This document shows positions 12,201 through 21,461 of a stretch of 64,000 nucleotides of DNA, piece by piece (the stretch's first letter is position 1; the number at the start of each line of letters is the position of its first letter). A program made the translations under genes and the position numbers. The stretch covers positions 3,686,290 through 3,750,289 of the forward strand of contig OU452221.1 in assembly GCA_911728455.2 (NCBI GenBank). The letters run 5' to 3'. The stretch comes from Marthasterias glacialis (Eukaryota > Echinodermata > Asteroidea > Forcipulatida > Asteriidae). Below the pieces are notes generated by a model that saw only the letters and a program-made list of their open reading frames with translations, was not told the DNA's origin and made no database searches.

Positions 12201-12589
12201 CATTACGTTTAGCTTTAAAATACTTGCGAAAATTATCACCAACTTTTTAAAGTGTACACCATGCTCCTCGGTGAAGTTACAAGACCTTCCAAATCAAGAT
12301 ATTCAGCCCATTCTCCTCTATACACTCTTTAGTCGTCTTATGTCGCAGCGAGAGCACACTAGTCCAAACGTTCAAAACAGACCAGCCAGCTCTTTTCAGA
12401 GCAAATACTTTTTTCTAGAGCAGATTAAGACGTCATCATCCATTGTTGGATTAATCAACCCTTCTCTCTTTTTCAATCTGACAACAGCTTCTTGTGGTGT
12501 TGAGGACAAATGATGAAGGGAACCAAGAACCTCTGTGGTGTTTGCTGGCTAATGTGAAAGACACACTCTCCAGCGACAATGCTTTGTAA
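4143..12589 (+). CDS. Plexin cytoplasmic GAP/RBD cassette (copy A), 5' end not seen
   Basis: Eighteen exons equivalent to exons 23-40 of the main plexin gene: 4143-4273, 4508-4573, 5071-5145, 5826-5892, 6090-6236, 6325-6478, 6778-6878, 7050-7143, 7399-7454, 8319-8435, 8908-8959, 9216-9274, 9462-9596, 9792-9955, 11083-11230, 11565-11705, 11873-11926, 12488-12589. The total is 1863 nt, 621 codons including TAA, and every junction is in phase with GT-AG borders. It encodes the split RasGAP-like domain with the inserted Rho-GTPase-binding domain. Exons 31 and 33 are two codons and one codon longer than in copy B. No sema, IPT or membrane exon precedes it in the window. Either this is the 3' end of a neighbouring plexin gene reaching left, or a partial duplicate with an unknown promoter. 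The intact frame argues against a long-dead pseudogene. Confidence 0.85.
5200..5300 (-). repeat. tRNA-derived SINE head (copy A)
   Basis: On the minus strand the segment resembles a tRNA 5' region and T-arm: an A-box-like TGGTGATCCAGTGGTAAAG and a B-box-like GGTTCAAGTCC. The matching segment in copy B (38390-38480) has TGGTCTAGTGGTGAAG. No closing acceptor stem is visible, so this is a SINE relic rather than a tRNA gene. It predates the segmental duplication because both copies carry it. Confidence 0.5.
5494..5700 (-). repeat. SINE-like repeat with B-box (copy A)
   Basis: On the minus strand there is a B-box-like GTTCGAATTCC near 5695 and a body containing GGATGGGACTAAAAGCCG and TTAAAGAACCC. 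A related body occurs at 38690-38870 (copy B) and on the plus strand at 52735-52890. I recognise this body from many marine invertebrate genomes but cannot assign the SINE superfamily. Confidence 0.5.
6325..7454 (+). CDS. Copy A: Rho-GTPase-binding domain (exons 28-31)
   Basis: Exons 6325-6478, 6778-6878, 7050-7143 and 7399-7454. The ubiquitin-like RBD that splits the plexin GAP domain is recognisable from [19 protein letters not shown], then [11 protein letters not shown], then [11 protein letters not shown] and [11 protein letters not shown]. In the family this module binds Rac/Rnd GTPases. Exon 31 encodes a short linker two residues longer than in copy B, from an extra six-base repeat of CAATAT. 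Confidence 0.85.
7483..7690. mobile_element. Short inverted-repeat MITE with AAGGGGC ends (copy A)
   Basis: About 208 bases just after exon 31, with ends AAGGGGC and GCCCCTT and extended inverted similarity (TCATGATTATAGCAG / CAACCATGACGACAC). The copies at 40834-41042 and 16110-16318 have 3-bp TWA target duplications (TTA/TTA and ATA/ATA), which points to a PIF/Harbinger-type MITE. It sits at the same intron position in A and B, so it predates the duplication. Confidence 0.7.
8319..9596 (+). CDS. Copy A: linker between RBD and second GAP half (exons 32-35)
   Basis: Exons 8319-8435, 8908-8959, 9216-9274 and 9462-9596. They encode a polar linker ([15 protein letters not shown], then [15 protein letters not shown], then [13 protein letters not shown]) ending in [11 protein letters not shown], which aligns with the plexin helix E-I-Y-L-T-R-L-L-x-x-K before the second GAP half. 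Exon 35 differs strongly from copy B (about 10 of 45 residues), whereas exon 27 differs at one residue. Confidence 0.8.
9792..12589 (+). CDS. Copy A: second GAP half and C-terminus (exons 36-40)
   Basis: Exons 9792-9955, 11083-11230, 11565-11705, 11873-11926 and 12488-12589. Motifs: [54 protein letters not shown] (with the family's conserved LPLRFW), [17 protein letters not shown]. The tail ends DNAL before TAA, not the PDZ-binding type end known from plexin B. An AATAAA lies at 12663-12668, just beyond the end of homology with copy B. Confidence 0.85.
9973..10712 (+). repeat. 9-bp minisatellite (AACCAAAGC)n
   Basis: About 740 bases of AACCAAAGC and the 10-bp variant AACCAAAAGC, roughly 80 units, starting within 20 bases of the exon 36 donor of copy A. 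The unit has no stop codon on either strand, so long spurious frames (Lys-Ala-Thr, Gln-Pro-Lys, Ser-Asn-Gln; Leu-Leu-Trp in reverse) result. The exon frame itself hits TGA right at the donor. Copy B has only a run of C residues at this place. Confidence 0.95.
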
Positions 12590-12660
12590 TATTGCCCCTA
12601 AGGTTTAATGTAGGTTTTCCCGGTAAATTTCAGCTACAGCTAATTTCATTCTATTGAAAG

Positions 12661-12692
12661 AAAATAAAAATAATAATAATAATAATAATAAC
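12661..12692 (+). repeat. (AAT)n microsatellite
   Basis: An A-rich start followed by AATAATAAT repeats directly after the end of copy A homology. It may be the tail of a retroposed element or a simple repeat at the duplication edge. Confidence 0.7.
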
Positions 12693-12739
12693 AAGATGAT
12701 GTAGTATCCTTTAAGAAAGGGCGTCTTTAAGACAGCCTG

Positions 12740-13215
12740 CCTACCTACCATGTTATTATGGCTGTGCGTCATGGGTCATTACCAAGCCCCTTGCCGCATG
12801 TCTCAATAGCTATCACAGAAACAGCATCAGGATAATACTCGGCATAAAACGTCTTGACAAGATTAGCCTACCAACACCGAGTTGTACAATATCAGCCAGC
12901 AAAATCCATCAATAGATACCATCCAAAGTCGCCAACCCGGATGGTTTGGACACATTCTATGCAAACCTACTGACGAGCCACTTATCTTTGCTCCTATACT
13001 CCCCATCTCATGGTGGACGCAGACAAGGTTGTCAGCGCCTACTATTAGGGCCAATCAAAAGCTCCATATCAGTAGTAACTAGTAAGTAGGATGGTCTGGT
13101 TTCTCTATCGGACATTCGAGACTGGCACAACACAGAAAAATAATGGGGAAAGCTTGTTACCGCCTGCTGTGAGTCGACTGAGGATGACATTTATCCTTAA
13201 GATAGATGACGTGCA
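12740..13215 (+). mobile_element. RTE-like LINE fragment (reverse transcriptase 3' region)
   Basis: Broken plus-strand frames read like the C-terminal part of an RTE-type LINE ORF: IRIILGIKRLDKIS, then RQPGWFGHILCKPTDEP, then a short basic region and a TACCGCCTGCTGTGAGTC end. Family members have R-Q-L-R-W/F-L-G-H-I-L at this place. Stops and frame changes show it is dead. It begins about 80 bases beyond copy A. Confidence 0.6.
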
Positions 13216-14269
13216 TAATAGCTGATGATTAATGTTTCTACAAATAGTTATATTGGTCAGTTATTCTACTCAGAGCGCTCTTTATTTTTTTATACATTTT
13301 AATTTAAAACAAAAAATAATAAGGTATAATCCTTTTACCGCTTTTACTATTACAGTAATGTTATGTGTTTTTTTGTCTTTTGCAAAACTGTGATTGTAAA
13401 CTTGCACTTGTGAGGGTGAAACTCTTTTTTTATATCATTTAGTTTGTCTATAAATACGTATTCAACTACCCAGATAAATTTAGTTTTTTTATGAATGCTT
13501 GTGTCATTGTCTTAAATACGCTAATTAGAAAAGTACACAGTGTAATTTGACAATATTGTTATGATGTTTATAGTATATCTTGAATTTTTTCACATTTTTT
13601 ACATGCGTATTAATCGTAGAAATAACGATTTCTAAAATTAGGGGGTTGCCGTGCTCCGCTTACCCTTCCTCATTAACATAAAATATGTGACGTAAACAGT
13701 GGAACGGCTGACCAGGGCCATGTGTGTGGCAATAACATACAATGCATTGTTGACCACTCGGCACCAGAGCCGTCTTCGAAATGTTTCACCACAGTCTACG
13801 CCATGGATCATTGCGCAATCAAATGGCACACATTTTCGGGGCTCAATTAAAGTGTATTAACGCATAGCAGACACATCAAAATAGTCAATACTATGTTTTG
13901 TTATTTCAAACCATATATTAAGCCACAAAAATGTTCTGTGACAAAAAAACCTCTTCATAGGCCCTGTAAGTAATCGTAATCTATTGGTAATAGACGCGGC
14001 ATAAACTGTTTTCTTTTTTTGTGGTCTCCCGATTGGCCATCTCTCTGGCATCGGTGTATAGATATGTACGTTTCAGTTGTGTATAAATCAATACTCATAA
14101 CAAAAATAATTATAAATCAAGAAATTAAAAATACGGAAAATGTGCCTTCCGGAATCTCCAAGTGTCTTCTCTGAGAGTTTTAGTTGTCCAACCATCAACT
14201 CAAATACGTCAGTGAACACCCGCCACGTGAAACACTGATATTCAATCATATTTTGCTACGACCCTAAGC
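13216..14269. other. Intergenic, no gene seen
   Basis: AT-rich DNA without coherent exons, splice pattern or recognised repeat. Short frames on the minus strand at 13638-13829 and 13857-14051 have no family features. Confidence 0.4.
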
Positions 14270-14414
14270 CTTAAAGGGGCACACCGGCTTCGTTGGGCTA
14301 TTTGGGCTACAAAATAGGCTAACACATTACTTCAAAGGTCTTCCAGGAATGGAGAAGAATGGTTCCCAAAAGAAACCATCAAATTTTGCTGTTTTCGAGC
14401 ATTTTTCAAAAAAC

Positions 14415-14450
14415 GATTTATCCGAACCAAAAAAGTGGTTCGGATAAATC
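14415..14450. repeat. Perfect 14-bp hairpin
   Basis: GATTTATCCGAACC and its exact reverse complement are separated by eight bases, about 130 bases inside the TTAA-flanked left end. It could be a subterminal structure of that transposon. Confidence 0.6.
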
Positions 14451-14988
14451 ACGTGATCTTCGGAGCTAGTTTTACTTCCAGCCGTATAAAAGTAAATTAC
14501 TGAACCAAATTTAAATCTTTTTTTTTTTTTACAATTATTCATGACTATTTGACAAAAAAGACTTATGTAAGTATTCAGATTATTGATACAATTTGTAAAT
14601 AATGATAAAAAATCGAACGTAATATTCGCATTCAGAGAGTCCGTGCAACCGAAGCGTGTCTTACGGCGCACCCGCGTGGAAGCTAGCGGAACGTAAACCT
14701 TGGGGCATATCCCGTACAGCCGGTTCCGTGTCTCGTGGGGCCAGAGAGACAAACCCCGGGCATTAACTCCCCAGCTTGCCGGTCGCTCTAGCCGTAAGCG
14801 TGGGAGCTTGTCGGAGGGGTTGGGAGCCAGATCAATAATTACGGTTTTTTACGAGGGTTTTAGTCTGTACCCCTAGCTATTATCCCCTAACTATTGTAAC
14901 GTCTTGCCTGCGCTACGCACACGCGGGACGACGACGGGGAATGTTTATCCCATACAGCTGATCTATCTACTTCTATGATAGCTGCATA

Positions 14989-15147
14989 ATGTCCACTCCC
15001 CCCAATCGCCACAACAACAAAAACGGTGGCGGTGGCCGCGGCCGGCCAGTGAAGTCATCGCCCGAAAAACGGGAGAATGCCTTCGCTAAAGCTGCCAGGA
15101 TTGGCAATCCGTTTGCAGCGAAAGCGGGAGGCTCGCTTGGCACATGA
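14989..15147 (+). CDS. Small GC-rich ORF, 52 residues, unknown
   Basis: ATG to TGA, in a GC-rich island (about 14640-15180) unlike the surrounding DNA. The peptide starts MSTPPNRHNNKNGGGGRG and is basic and Gly/Ala-rich. It could be the start of a retroelement ORF1 or a chance frame; no family is recognised. Upstream DNA from 14640 is also GC-rich but matches no RNA gene I know. Confidence 0.2.
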   Translation: MSTPPNRHNNKNGGGGRGRPVKSSPEKRENAFAKAARIGNPFAAKAGGSLGT

Positions 15148-16109
15148 CTGTTATTGGCCAAGCCAATGTGAAAAGATGGTCCAAGATTAGGGACACTACC
15201 ATTAGTTTTTAGCCTGCAGCAGGCTGGTCACGATGAGAACATGAAGGATGTGGTCTTTGCCATAATTTTGATGGACAGGTTTGTGTCATAGAACTGTATT
15301 GTGAATATGCCTGCGTATATTTTAATTCATGAAGACTCACATTTTGACAATATTTATGGTCCATCATTATTATGATCTTGGCCTTGGTGCCCATTCAAAA
15401 CTTTCCCATAGACTTTAAAATCTTCCAATGGAAGTGTCCTTTGCAAATTGAAAATGGCCTTCCCCTTTCAAAGATGAAATTCCAGGCCTGAAACAAGCAA
15501 AATAAAGTAAAGTAATCAACACTCGAACAAAACCAAAAAAGTAAAAACAACAATTTTTTAAAGCATAAATTAAATAAAAACACGCTCATTTAGAAAGATA
15601 AAAGTTGTCAGCTTCAGGCCTGTATGCTTTGTTCTTGAAAGTTCAAGGGCACTAAGGCAATGTCTCCATGATAAAGGACACCTCTATGAGGAAATTGTAA
15701 ATTTCTACTGGAACACTTGAAGGGCGCCAAGGCAACGACCAGGGGCAACGGAGGCAATTGCCTCAGTTGCCCCTGCCTCCTTGAAGTATCAGGCCTGCAG
15801 CTTAATTTTAAAACCAGAAAGAGACTGAATGGGTTGTCAGAAGGTACCGGTAAGCCTGCATGTACAGTCTACAATGTATTCCAGGGTATCGGTGCAGCGT
15901 ATTAACACCCTACCTCCTAGAGTTTTGCACTTTACCCTTTGGGTTCCTAGGCCGTAAAGAATAGCTGGAGTAGACCTATGATATAGTTAGGAACAAGGTC
16001 ATGACGGGCCTTACAATGTCAGCAAAAGAAGTTTTAGAAGTGCAATACAATAATGTACAATAGGCAGCCAGTTTAAATGACCAAGTCTGCACGGAGTGCC
16101 ACTGCCATA
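15148..16109. other. Intergenic, repeat-like, no gene seen
   Basis: Contains several CAGGCCTG motifs (near 15482, 15614 and 15790) and the palindromic GAGGCAATTGCCTC near 15752, which look like MITE remnants. No exon-like coding is visible. Confidence 0.35.
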
Positions 16110-16318
16110 AAGGGGCTGTGTCGCCATGATTACAGCAGGCCTGTGTGGCTGTGCATGGAAAGATGAACTCTCACCCAGATACTGCACACACGCGCGATTG
16201 CGGTCAAATCATAAAGGGTGCCGTCTTTGTCAAACTGTGATGTGACCACCAGTGCGCACATGTGTGTAGTAACTGGGTTATTCCATCTACTGCTATAATC
16301 ATGACGATACAGCCCCTT
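16110..16318. mobile_element. AAGGGGC-ended MITE, intergenic copy
   Basis: Same family as 7483-7690 and 40834-41042 but in reverse orientation. Ends AAGGGGCTGTGTCGCCATGA and GCCCCTT, flanked by ATA on both sides (16107-16109 and 16319-16321), a 3-bp TWA target duplication. Confidence 0.75.
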
Positions 16319-16961
16319 ATAAACTCTTTGAAGTCTAGCTTGTGAATTTGTTACACTAAACTCAATTGTGACAACAATCAAGACGTCCGGTTATGAACAC
16401 CTGAACCAAAACAATTTAAGCCTCTCTATTTCCTAATTCTTCTGATATGATGATGTAGAAAGCAGTGGAGCAAGTGCCTTTAAATTGACCTGACAACACA
16501 GATCAGTCCTGGACCCAACTGGCATTCGTCCAAGTAATTTTGTACAACATAGGGCCTACTTGCGATATAATGAAGAAACGTTCTCCATTGCAAGTAAGTT
16601 CGTCCAGTTCGTCGTACACAGAATACACTATCCGTTTATGTCTGTTTTTTATTTACAACGTGAATTTGTACTGGATGGATAATTATGAAGTCTGGATCCT
16701 CATGCCTCGTCATTGTAATAATTTATACATAAACAGAGCACCAGTCTACTTACAACATTGCGCAACATTGTCACGTAAACTTGACAGTTGCAACGGCTGG
16801 GAAAGTGTATAAGCTGACCTTTGACCGTGTTTTTTTTTCTTCACATTTTTCGTTAACTACGTGATATTTTGATGATTTTTTTAAAGAACCATTTAAAAAT
16901 TATTCTCTGTCATTCCACATTACTAAATTAGGTAAACAGTAAGCCGGTGTGTCCCTTTAAG

Positions 16962-17893
16962 AACACATCTGTTCATGTATTCCTCGTGTTTGGAGTAGCC
17001 TACCTCCCAATGTTAAAGATGCCCTCACCTTGGAGTCATTTAGTCATTTTAATTGAGATCTGAAAAATCATTTCCTGGACAAGTAGATCATTTGTGTACA
17101 CTCAAATATTTTTTTAAATTCATTAATTGATTAATATAAACACACCTTCTTATTTATTTTGCTGTTTTAATGTTTATTTCTAAACCTTGTTTTACATTTA
17201 GTACTTTTTCATTTAGGTCAGTTTTCTGGCATTATTTTATTTTCATGCTAACTTGCTTACTGTGTTTGTGTCGGCTGGTGTTCCCGAACCACGATGGCTT
17301 GCCACTGTCTCCAGTCTTGCATTGCGTTTTGTATGTCTTTTTTCATTTACTCATTTTTCCCATCAGATTTACTGTTATTAATCATTGTATTAATTTTTAT
17401 AAATTGATTGATTGATCAATTACTTATTTGATTGGTTCATTTATCTGTTGGCTGGTTAGTTAATTGATTGTTTAGTCAATTTATTTATTGATTAATTGCT
17501 AGTTTACTTTTTACTTTTTATTTATTTCATAGATTTCAACAGATTCATTTAGACACCTTGTTTTTTCAGAGCATATTTTTATAACAATTTTACCGTTTCT
17601 TATCAATGTTGGTGTTCCATTCAAGGGTGGATTAGTGTGCTTTCGAGCAACAGTGACTATCCACTTTTATTAATCCTGGCCACCTTAGAATGGATTGTCT
17701 TGCGTTCTGTATCCAAAATGTTTCTGACTCACTGTCTTGATTAAATTGTTTTTGTCTTTTTTTCATCCTCTTTACTTATTCTGTTTACACTGTTTATCGT
17801 TCATAAGACTTATTTTAAAAATGCTTGTATGTTCCATCCTATTGTATCGATTGTTTAATTATTGGCCGAATAAATAATAATAATAATAATAAA
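16962..17893 (+). mobile_element. LINE 3' end with (TAA)n tail
   Basis: Near 16995-17090 the plus strand reads VWSSLPPNVKDALTLESF followed by a short degenerate tail and a stop, which resembles the C-terminal end of CR1/L2/Jockey-type reverse transcriptases. About 800 bases of AT-rich 3' UTR follow, ending GGCCGAATAAATAATAATAA. The 3' simple-repeat tail supports a LINE insertion in plus orientation, truncated at its 5' end. Confidence 0.6.
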
Positions 17894-18281
17894 AACATTG
17901 TTAATTCTTGTCAGTGCCGGCCATGGAGCTGTCTATTTGGTGCCGGCACGTCTCCTCACCTATCGATCGTCGCGTTCCGTTTTCAAGCTGCAGTGTGACG
18001 CGTGCTTGAGTTGCGTCATGCAGCCGTACACGCGCACACTCAAGACACGCAGAATACTCGCGGGCAAATGCTCTTTGAAAATTAAAATATTTCTTCAATG
18101 ACTAAACATGTCTGCGTGCAGCGCGACTTCAAAACGGTTGTGCATTGTAGAGTTAGCGCTCTAGTCAATATTATACAGCTCTATCCGTTTCAGTATTAAT
18201 GGAGATCAATGGTAGGACCCATTAAAATGCGCAATTTTGTTTCCTTGGAAATGGCCATGGGTCTCCATTGTTATAGATATT
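17894..18281. other. Intergenic, no gene seen
   Basis: A GC-richer patch (17915-18060) has overlapping short frames on both strands but no family features. Confidence 0.35.
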
Positions 18282-19010
18282 AGACTTGCCTGATGACCTA
18301 TCAAAAAAGATTTTTTTTAAAATAACTTCCGTGTATTAAAAAAACACACAAACTAAACCACGATAATATAGTACCGATAAAAGGTCAATCCAGCAGGGCT
18401 GTATAGTTGAGAATACATTATATTCGATACCTCAAATTAAGATATTAGGATAAACAGTGGAGATTGGCGGAACCAAACATTGTGGGGGGGGGGGGGAGAG
18501 AGAGTCAAGCGCCGGCAAACATTGTTTTATGTTTATTTTATTATACTATTATTATTGATTTATTTATTTTTATTTATTCATTTTTTTTTGGGGGGGGGAA
18601 AGGGGGCTATTTAGGCTAAGTACCGAGCCATTCATTTGTGCGTTTCTTTGATCACGTGGGGGTTGGCAAGAGGAGGGGGTGGGTGGGTCAAGGGTACTGA
18701 GCAGGGGCTCCAGACCCCCCCCCCCCCGCCCCTCTCTTTTTACGCCACTGACCCAAGGTTCCTCGATTTACACATGAACTCTAAGTTTAAAATTAACCCT
18801 TTCCGATGACTGCTGTCATTGCTGCTGGTCCCAGTTTTGATTTTGGGAAGCCTATCGAATGTAAACAGGGGAAAGCGCCACTTTTTGTCAACCAACATCA
18901 CCGCTGAATTTACATTTTATCGATACTAAATCGTTGCTTAAGTTTAAAAATTCACACACGGAAGTAATTAAAAAAAAAAAAAAAACCTTGATAGATCATC
19001 GGGCAAGTCT
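18282..19010. mobile_element. Non-autonomous TIR element, about 0.73 kb
   Basis: AGACTTGCCTGATGACCTAT at 18282 matches the reverse complement of the sequence ending at 19010 (AGACTTGCCCGATGATCTAT), with further inverted similarity through TTACTTCCGTGT. The interior has long G and C runs and perhaps a second nested element from CAGTGG (about 18455) to GCCACTG (18750). No transposase and no clear target duplication were seen. Confidence 0.55.
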
Positions 19011-20291
19011 GTTTCTACTGTCTGAGTTGTGTATCATTGCGGCGTATTAATACAAATTTGAGAGAACTGTTCAACTTTTATAAAAGGGGTGTTTCATATC
19101 TTAAAGTGAAATAGTTGTATAGAAAACGAATCAAAGGTAAACAAAATACGTTTTTTAAACGTTTGATTTGTTTGTTATTAAATTTATTTATTTATGAGTT
19201 AATGAACTGTTTTATGATAATTAGGTAAGTACGCAATAATTTTTACCTAAACCCCATCTAACACTTCTTTCAATGTTAGAATTTCCGAATAAGCTCGAGC
19301 AGTGATGTTTTGCACTAACCTTGGTGCACGTCTAGGGTCGCTCGTCATTTACGATTGTTGGAGAAGGAAGAGGGCGTGAACATTAAAATACGAGCTACTT
19401 GCAGTATTTTTGTTCATTTTGTTGCAACAACAACATTGACCAAAATGCCTGCTATAAAGTTTTCTTTATTTCTGGCGGGTAACATCAATTCCAAACTGAT
19501 CTCAAGTGTGGTGAAAGCTGTTGTTTGTCGCAAACTGACGGTGTAAAATTGTAAAATACAGGTCCAGGTAAGATTTCCGTTTTAGTGTAAAGATTGAGTC
19601 TGAGATTGATTTGAGAGAGCAGTTGTTTCAAATCATACAGTGATCTAGATTAGCTTTGATGGACTTCTGAGGCACAGTCCTACCAAGTAATAAATTGAAG
19701 AAGCTAGGTCCGATTTGGGGCCAATTTGACCTGAAAACATAAACTTGAACTTAAGTTAGCTATGTTTATATATTCTGTAAAGTTATGAGCTTTCATTTAA
19801 TGCATTGGAATCCACCAATGGTTGGTGGTAGTTAATTAAAAACTAAAAAACTAAAAATTAACTATCGTCGGGGATCTTGACATTATCTCACCTCCATAAG
19901 CCATGTACAATATTTTGCATGTAATGTATGTATGACTCTCATAACTTGGGAATCGGAACTAACATCATTCCAACAAAACAAAGCAAAAAAAAAAAAAAAA
20001 AATAAATAAATTAAGTTTAGTTTCTTGCGTGCTGTCTGGCTTACAATGTTGACTACTTATTCGTTGTGTACTTTGCAGAGATTACTGATAGTATGCGACG
20101 AAGCTACTCGTTTTGAATAGGTTTCATCTTCAGTTGAGTAAATTTCTTCATGCGCGCTGTCCGTCCATGTATTTGTGTTTCTCATCATACTTTTTCGGAG
20201 CCTTCAACTTTGTAAGTTTACATTTAACTTTAAAGGGGAAGGAGGCAAAGAAGAAAACAAAATCCAGTGTCACATGCCACTGCAAGGAACA
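19011..20291 (+). other. 5' flank and probable 5' UTR of the plexin gene
   Basis: No other gene is visible. A pyrimidine/CAG acceptor-like site at 20079 (GTACTTTGCAG) could start the exon that carries the ATG at 20292, with an upstream non-coding exon. The core promoter cannot be located from sequence alone. Confidence 0.35.
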
Positions 20292-21461
20292 ATGGACACT
20301 ATGGAGGCCCAGAGGGGCCATGCTCTCATCTTGTTTGCTGTATGTATGATTGTGCTGGGATTAAGTAGTGTTGTATCAGCTGAATGGCAAGGAGATCTGT
20401 CATCTTATCACATTGCTTCATTCAGTAATCCTCATCCTCCTAGACCTCCCAATGATCCATCTGGTAACCACAATGCTAAATTCAATCATTTCACTCTATC
20501 TGGCCCTGATGGACTTGTGTATGTTGGAGCTGTGAACTACTTGTACAGACTAGATAGTTCATTGAGTCTGCTACAGAGTGTTAGTACATGTGAAGAACTA
20601 GGAAGCCATAGATGTGATACGTTCACCAACTACAATAAAATCCTGATATTAGATAATCAGAATCGGTTGATTTCATGTGGAAGTGAGAATGAAGGAAGAT
20701 GTAAGTTCAGGAATCCAAATGATTTGACTGATGTGTTGTTTCATCCAGAGCCTAATGTTGCTGGTTTTGGAGAGTTGTCTACTGTTAGTTTGATTGCACC
20801 AGGTACTGATGGACCACAGGGACCAGGTCCAGATGGAGGAGACTGGTTGTATGTAGCTGTGACTTATGTTAATGAGTTTGGGTATAGAGGTATCCCACCA
20901 GTTAGCAGAAGAATCCTTAGTACTAACGGATCGTTGATATTCCCATTAGGAACATGGTTTTCGTCATTTACTGAATTTAATACTCCTTATACTCATAATC
21001 CGTTCCCAGTTACATACGTTGCTGGTTTTTCGTTTGATGGATTCACATACTTTGTCACTTCTCAACAAGATGATCTTGGTTCCACTGTCATTGTTTCTAA
21101 AATCAACAGAGTCTGTCAGACCAGCCCATTCTTTGACTCTTACACAGAAATCACCATACAATGCCAAGGATCTGATGGTAGTGTGTACAGTTTGGTACAA
21201 GCTGCTCATATTGGCCCAGCAGGTCATGATCTTGCTGTATCATTAGGTTTGAATGATGAGGACATGGTGCTGTATGCTGTGTTTGCTAAGAATGAAGGAG
21301 CTGATGGGACTAGTGATGTACCTATTGATGAGTCAGCATTGTGTGTGTATAAGATGAGTGATATTTTAGATGCCTTTAGGGAAGCAGTCAAGGGATGTCT
21401 TCAAAATGGAGGTGACTACTCAGTGCAGTACTTGGAAGGATCAAGATGCAGTACATTTGCA
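20292..21461 (+). CDS. PLXN: Plexin exon 1: signal peptide and N-terminal sema domain
   Basis: This 390-codon exon encodes a signal peptide (hydrophobic [14 protein letters not shown], likely cleaved near VVSA-EW) and the first three quarters of the sema beta-propeller. Family motifs: [43 protein letters not shown], and [10 protein letters not shown] near the end. The donor is A/GTGAGT at 21462, phase 0. A second in-frame ATG lies at 20301 and an upstream one, in weaker context, at 20274. Confidence 0.9.

Larger units (their letters stand above)
3430..12660 (+). repeat. Segmental duplication, copy A (plexin exons 23-40)
   Basis: Sequence from about 3430 to 12660 aligns by eye with 36430-51037 in the same order and orientation: 18 exons, most intron edges, and several shared intronic repeats. 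Both copies begin in the intron upstream of exon 23 and end about 70 bases after the stop codon. Copy B is longer, mainly through insertions (solo LTR near 41.5 kb, LINE at 41.9-42.7 kb, BEL element at 44.15-48.25 kb). Copy A has its own expanded minisatellite at 9.97-10.71 kb. Confidence 0.9.
14270..16961. mobile_element. Inverted-repeat pair flanked by TTAA, 2.7 kb apart
   Basis: The sequence at 14270-14290 and the reverse complement of 16941-16961 match at 20 of 21 bases (core CACACCGGCTT), each with TTAA at the outer edge. This fits a DNA transposon using TTAA targets, with 2.7 kb between the ends. The interior holds no recognisable transposase; it contains a small GC-rich frame (14989-15147), an AAGGGGC MITE (16110-16318) and unassigned DNA. 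Two separate end fragments of the same MITE family would look the same. Confidence 0.45.
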
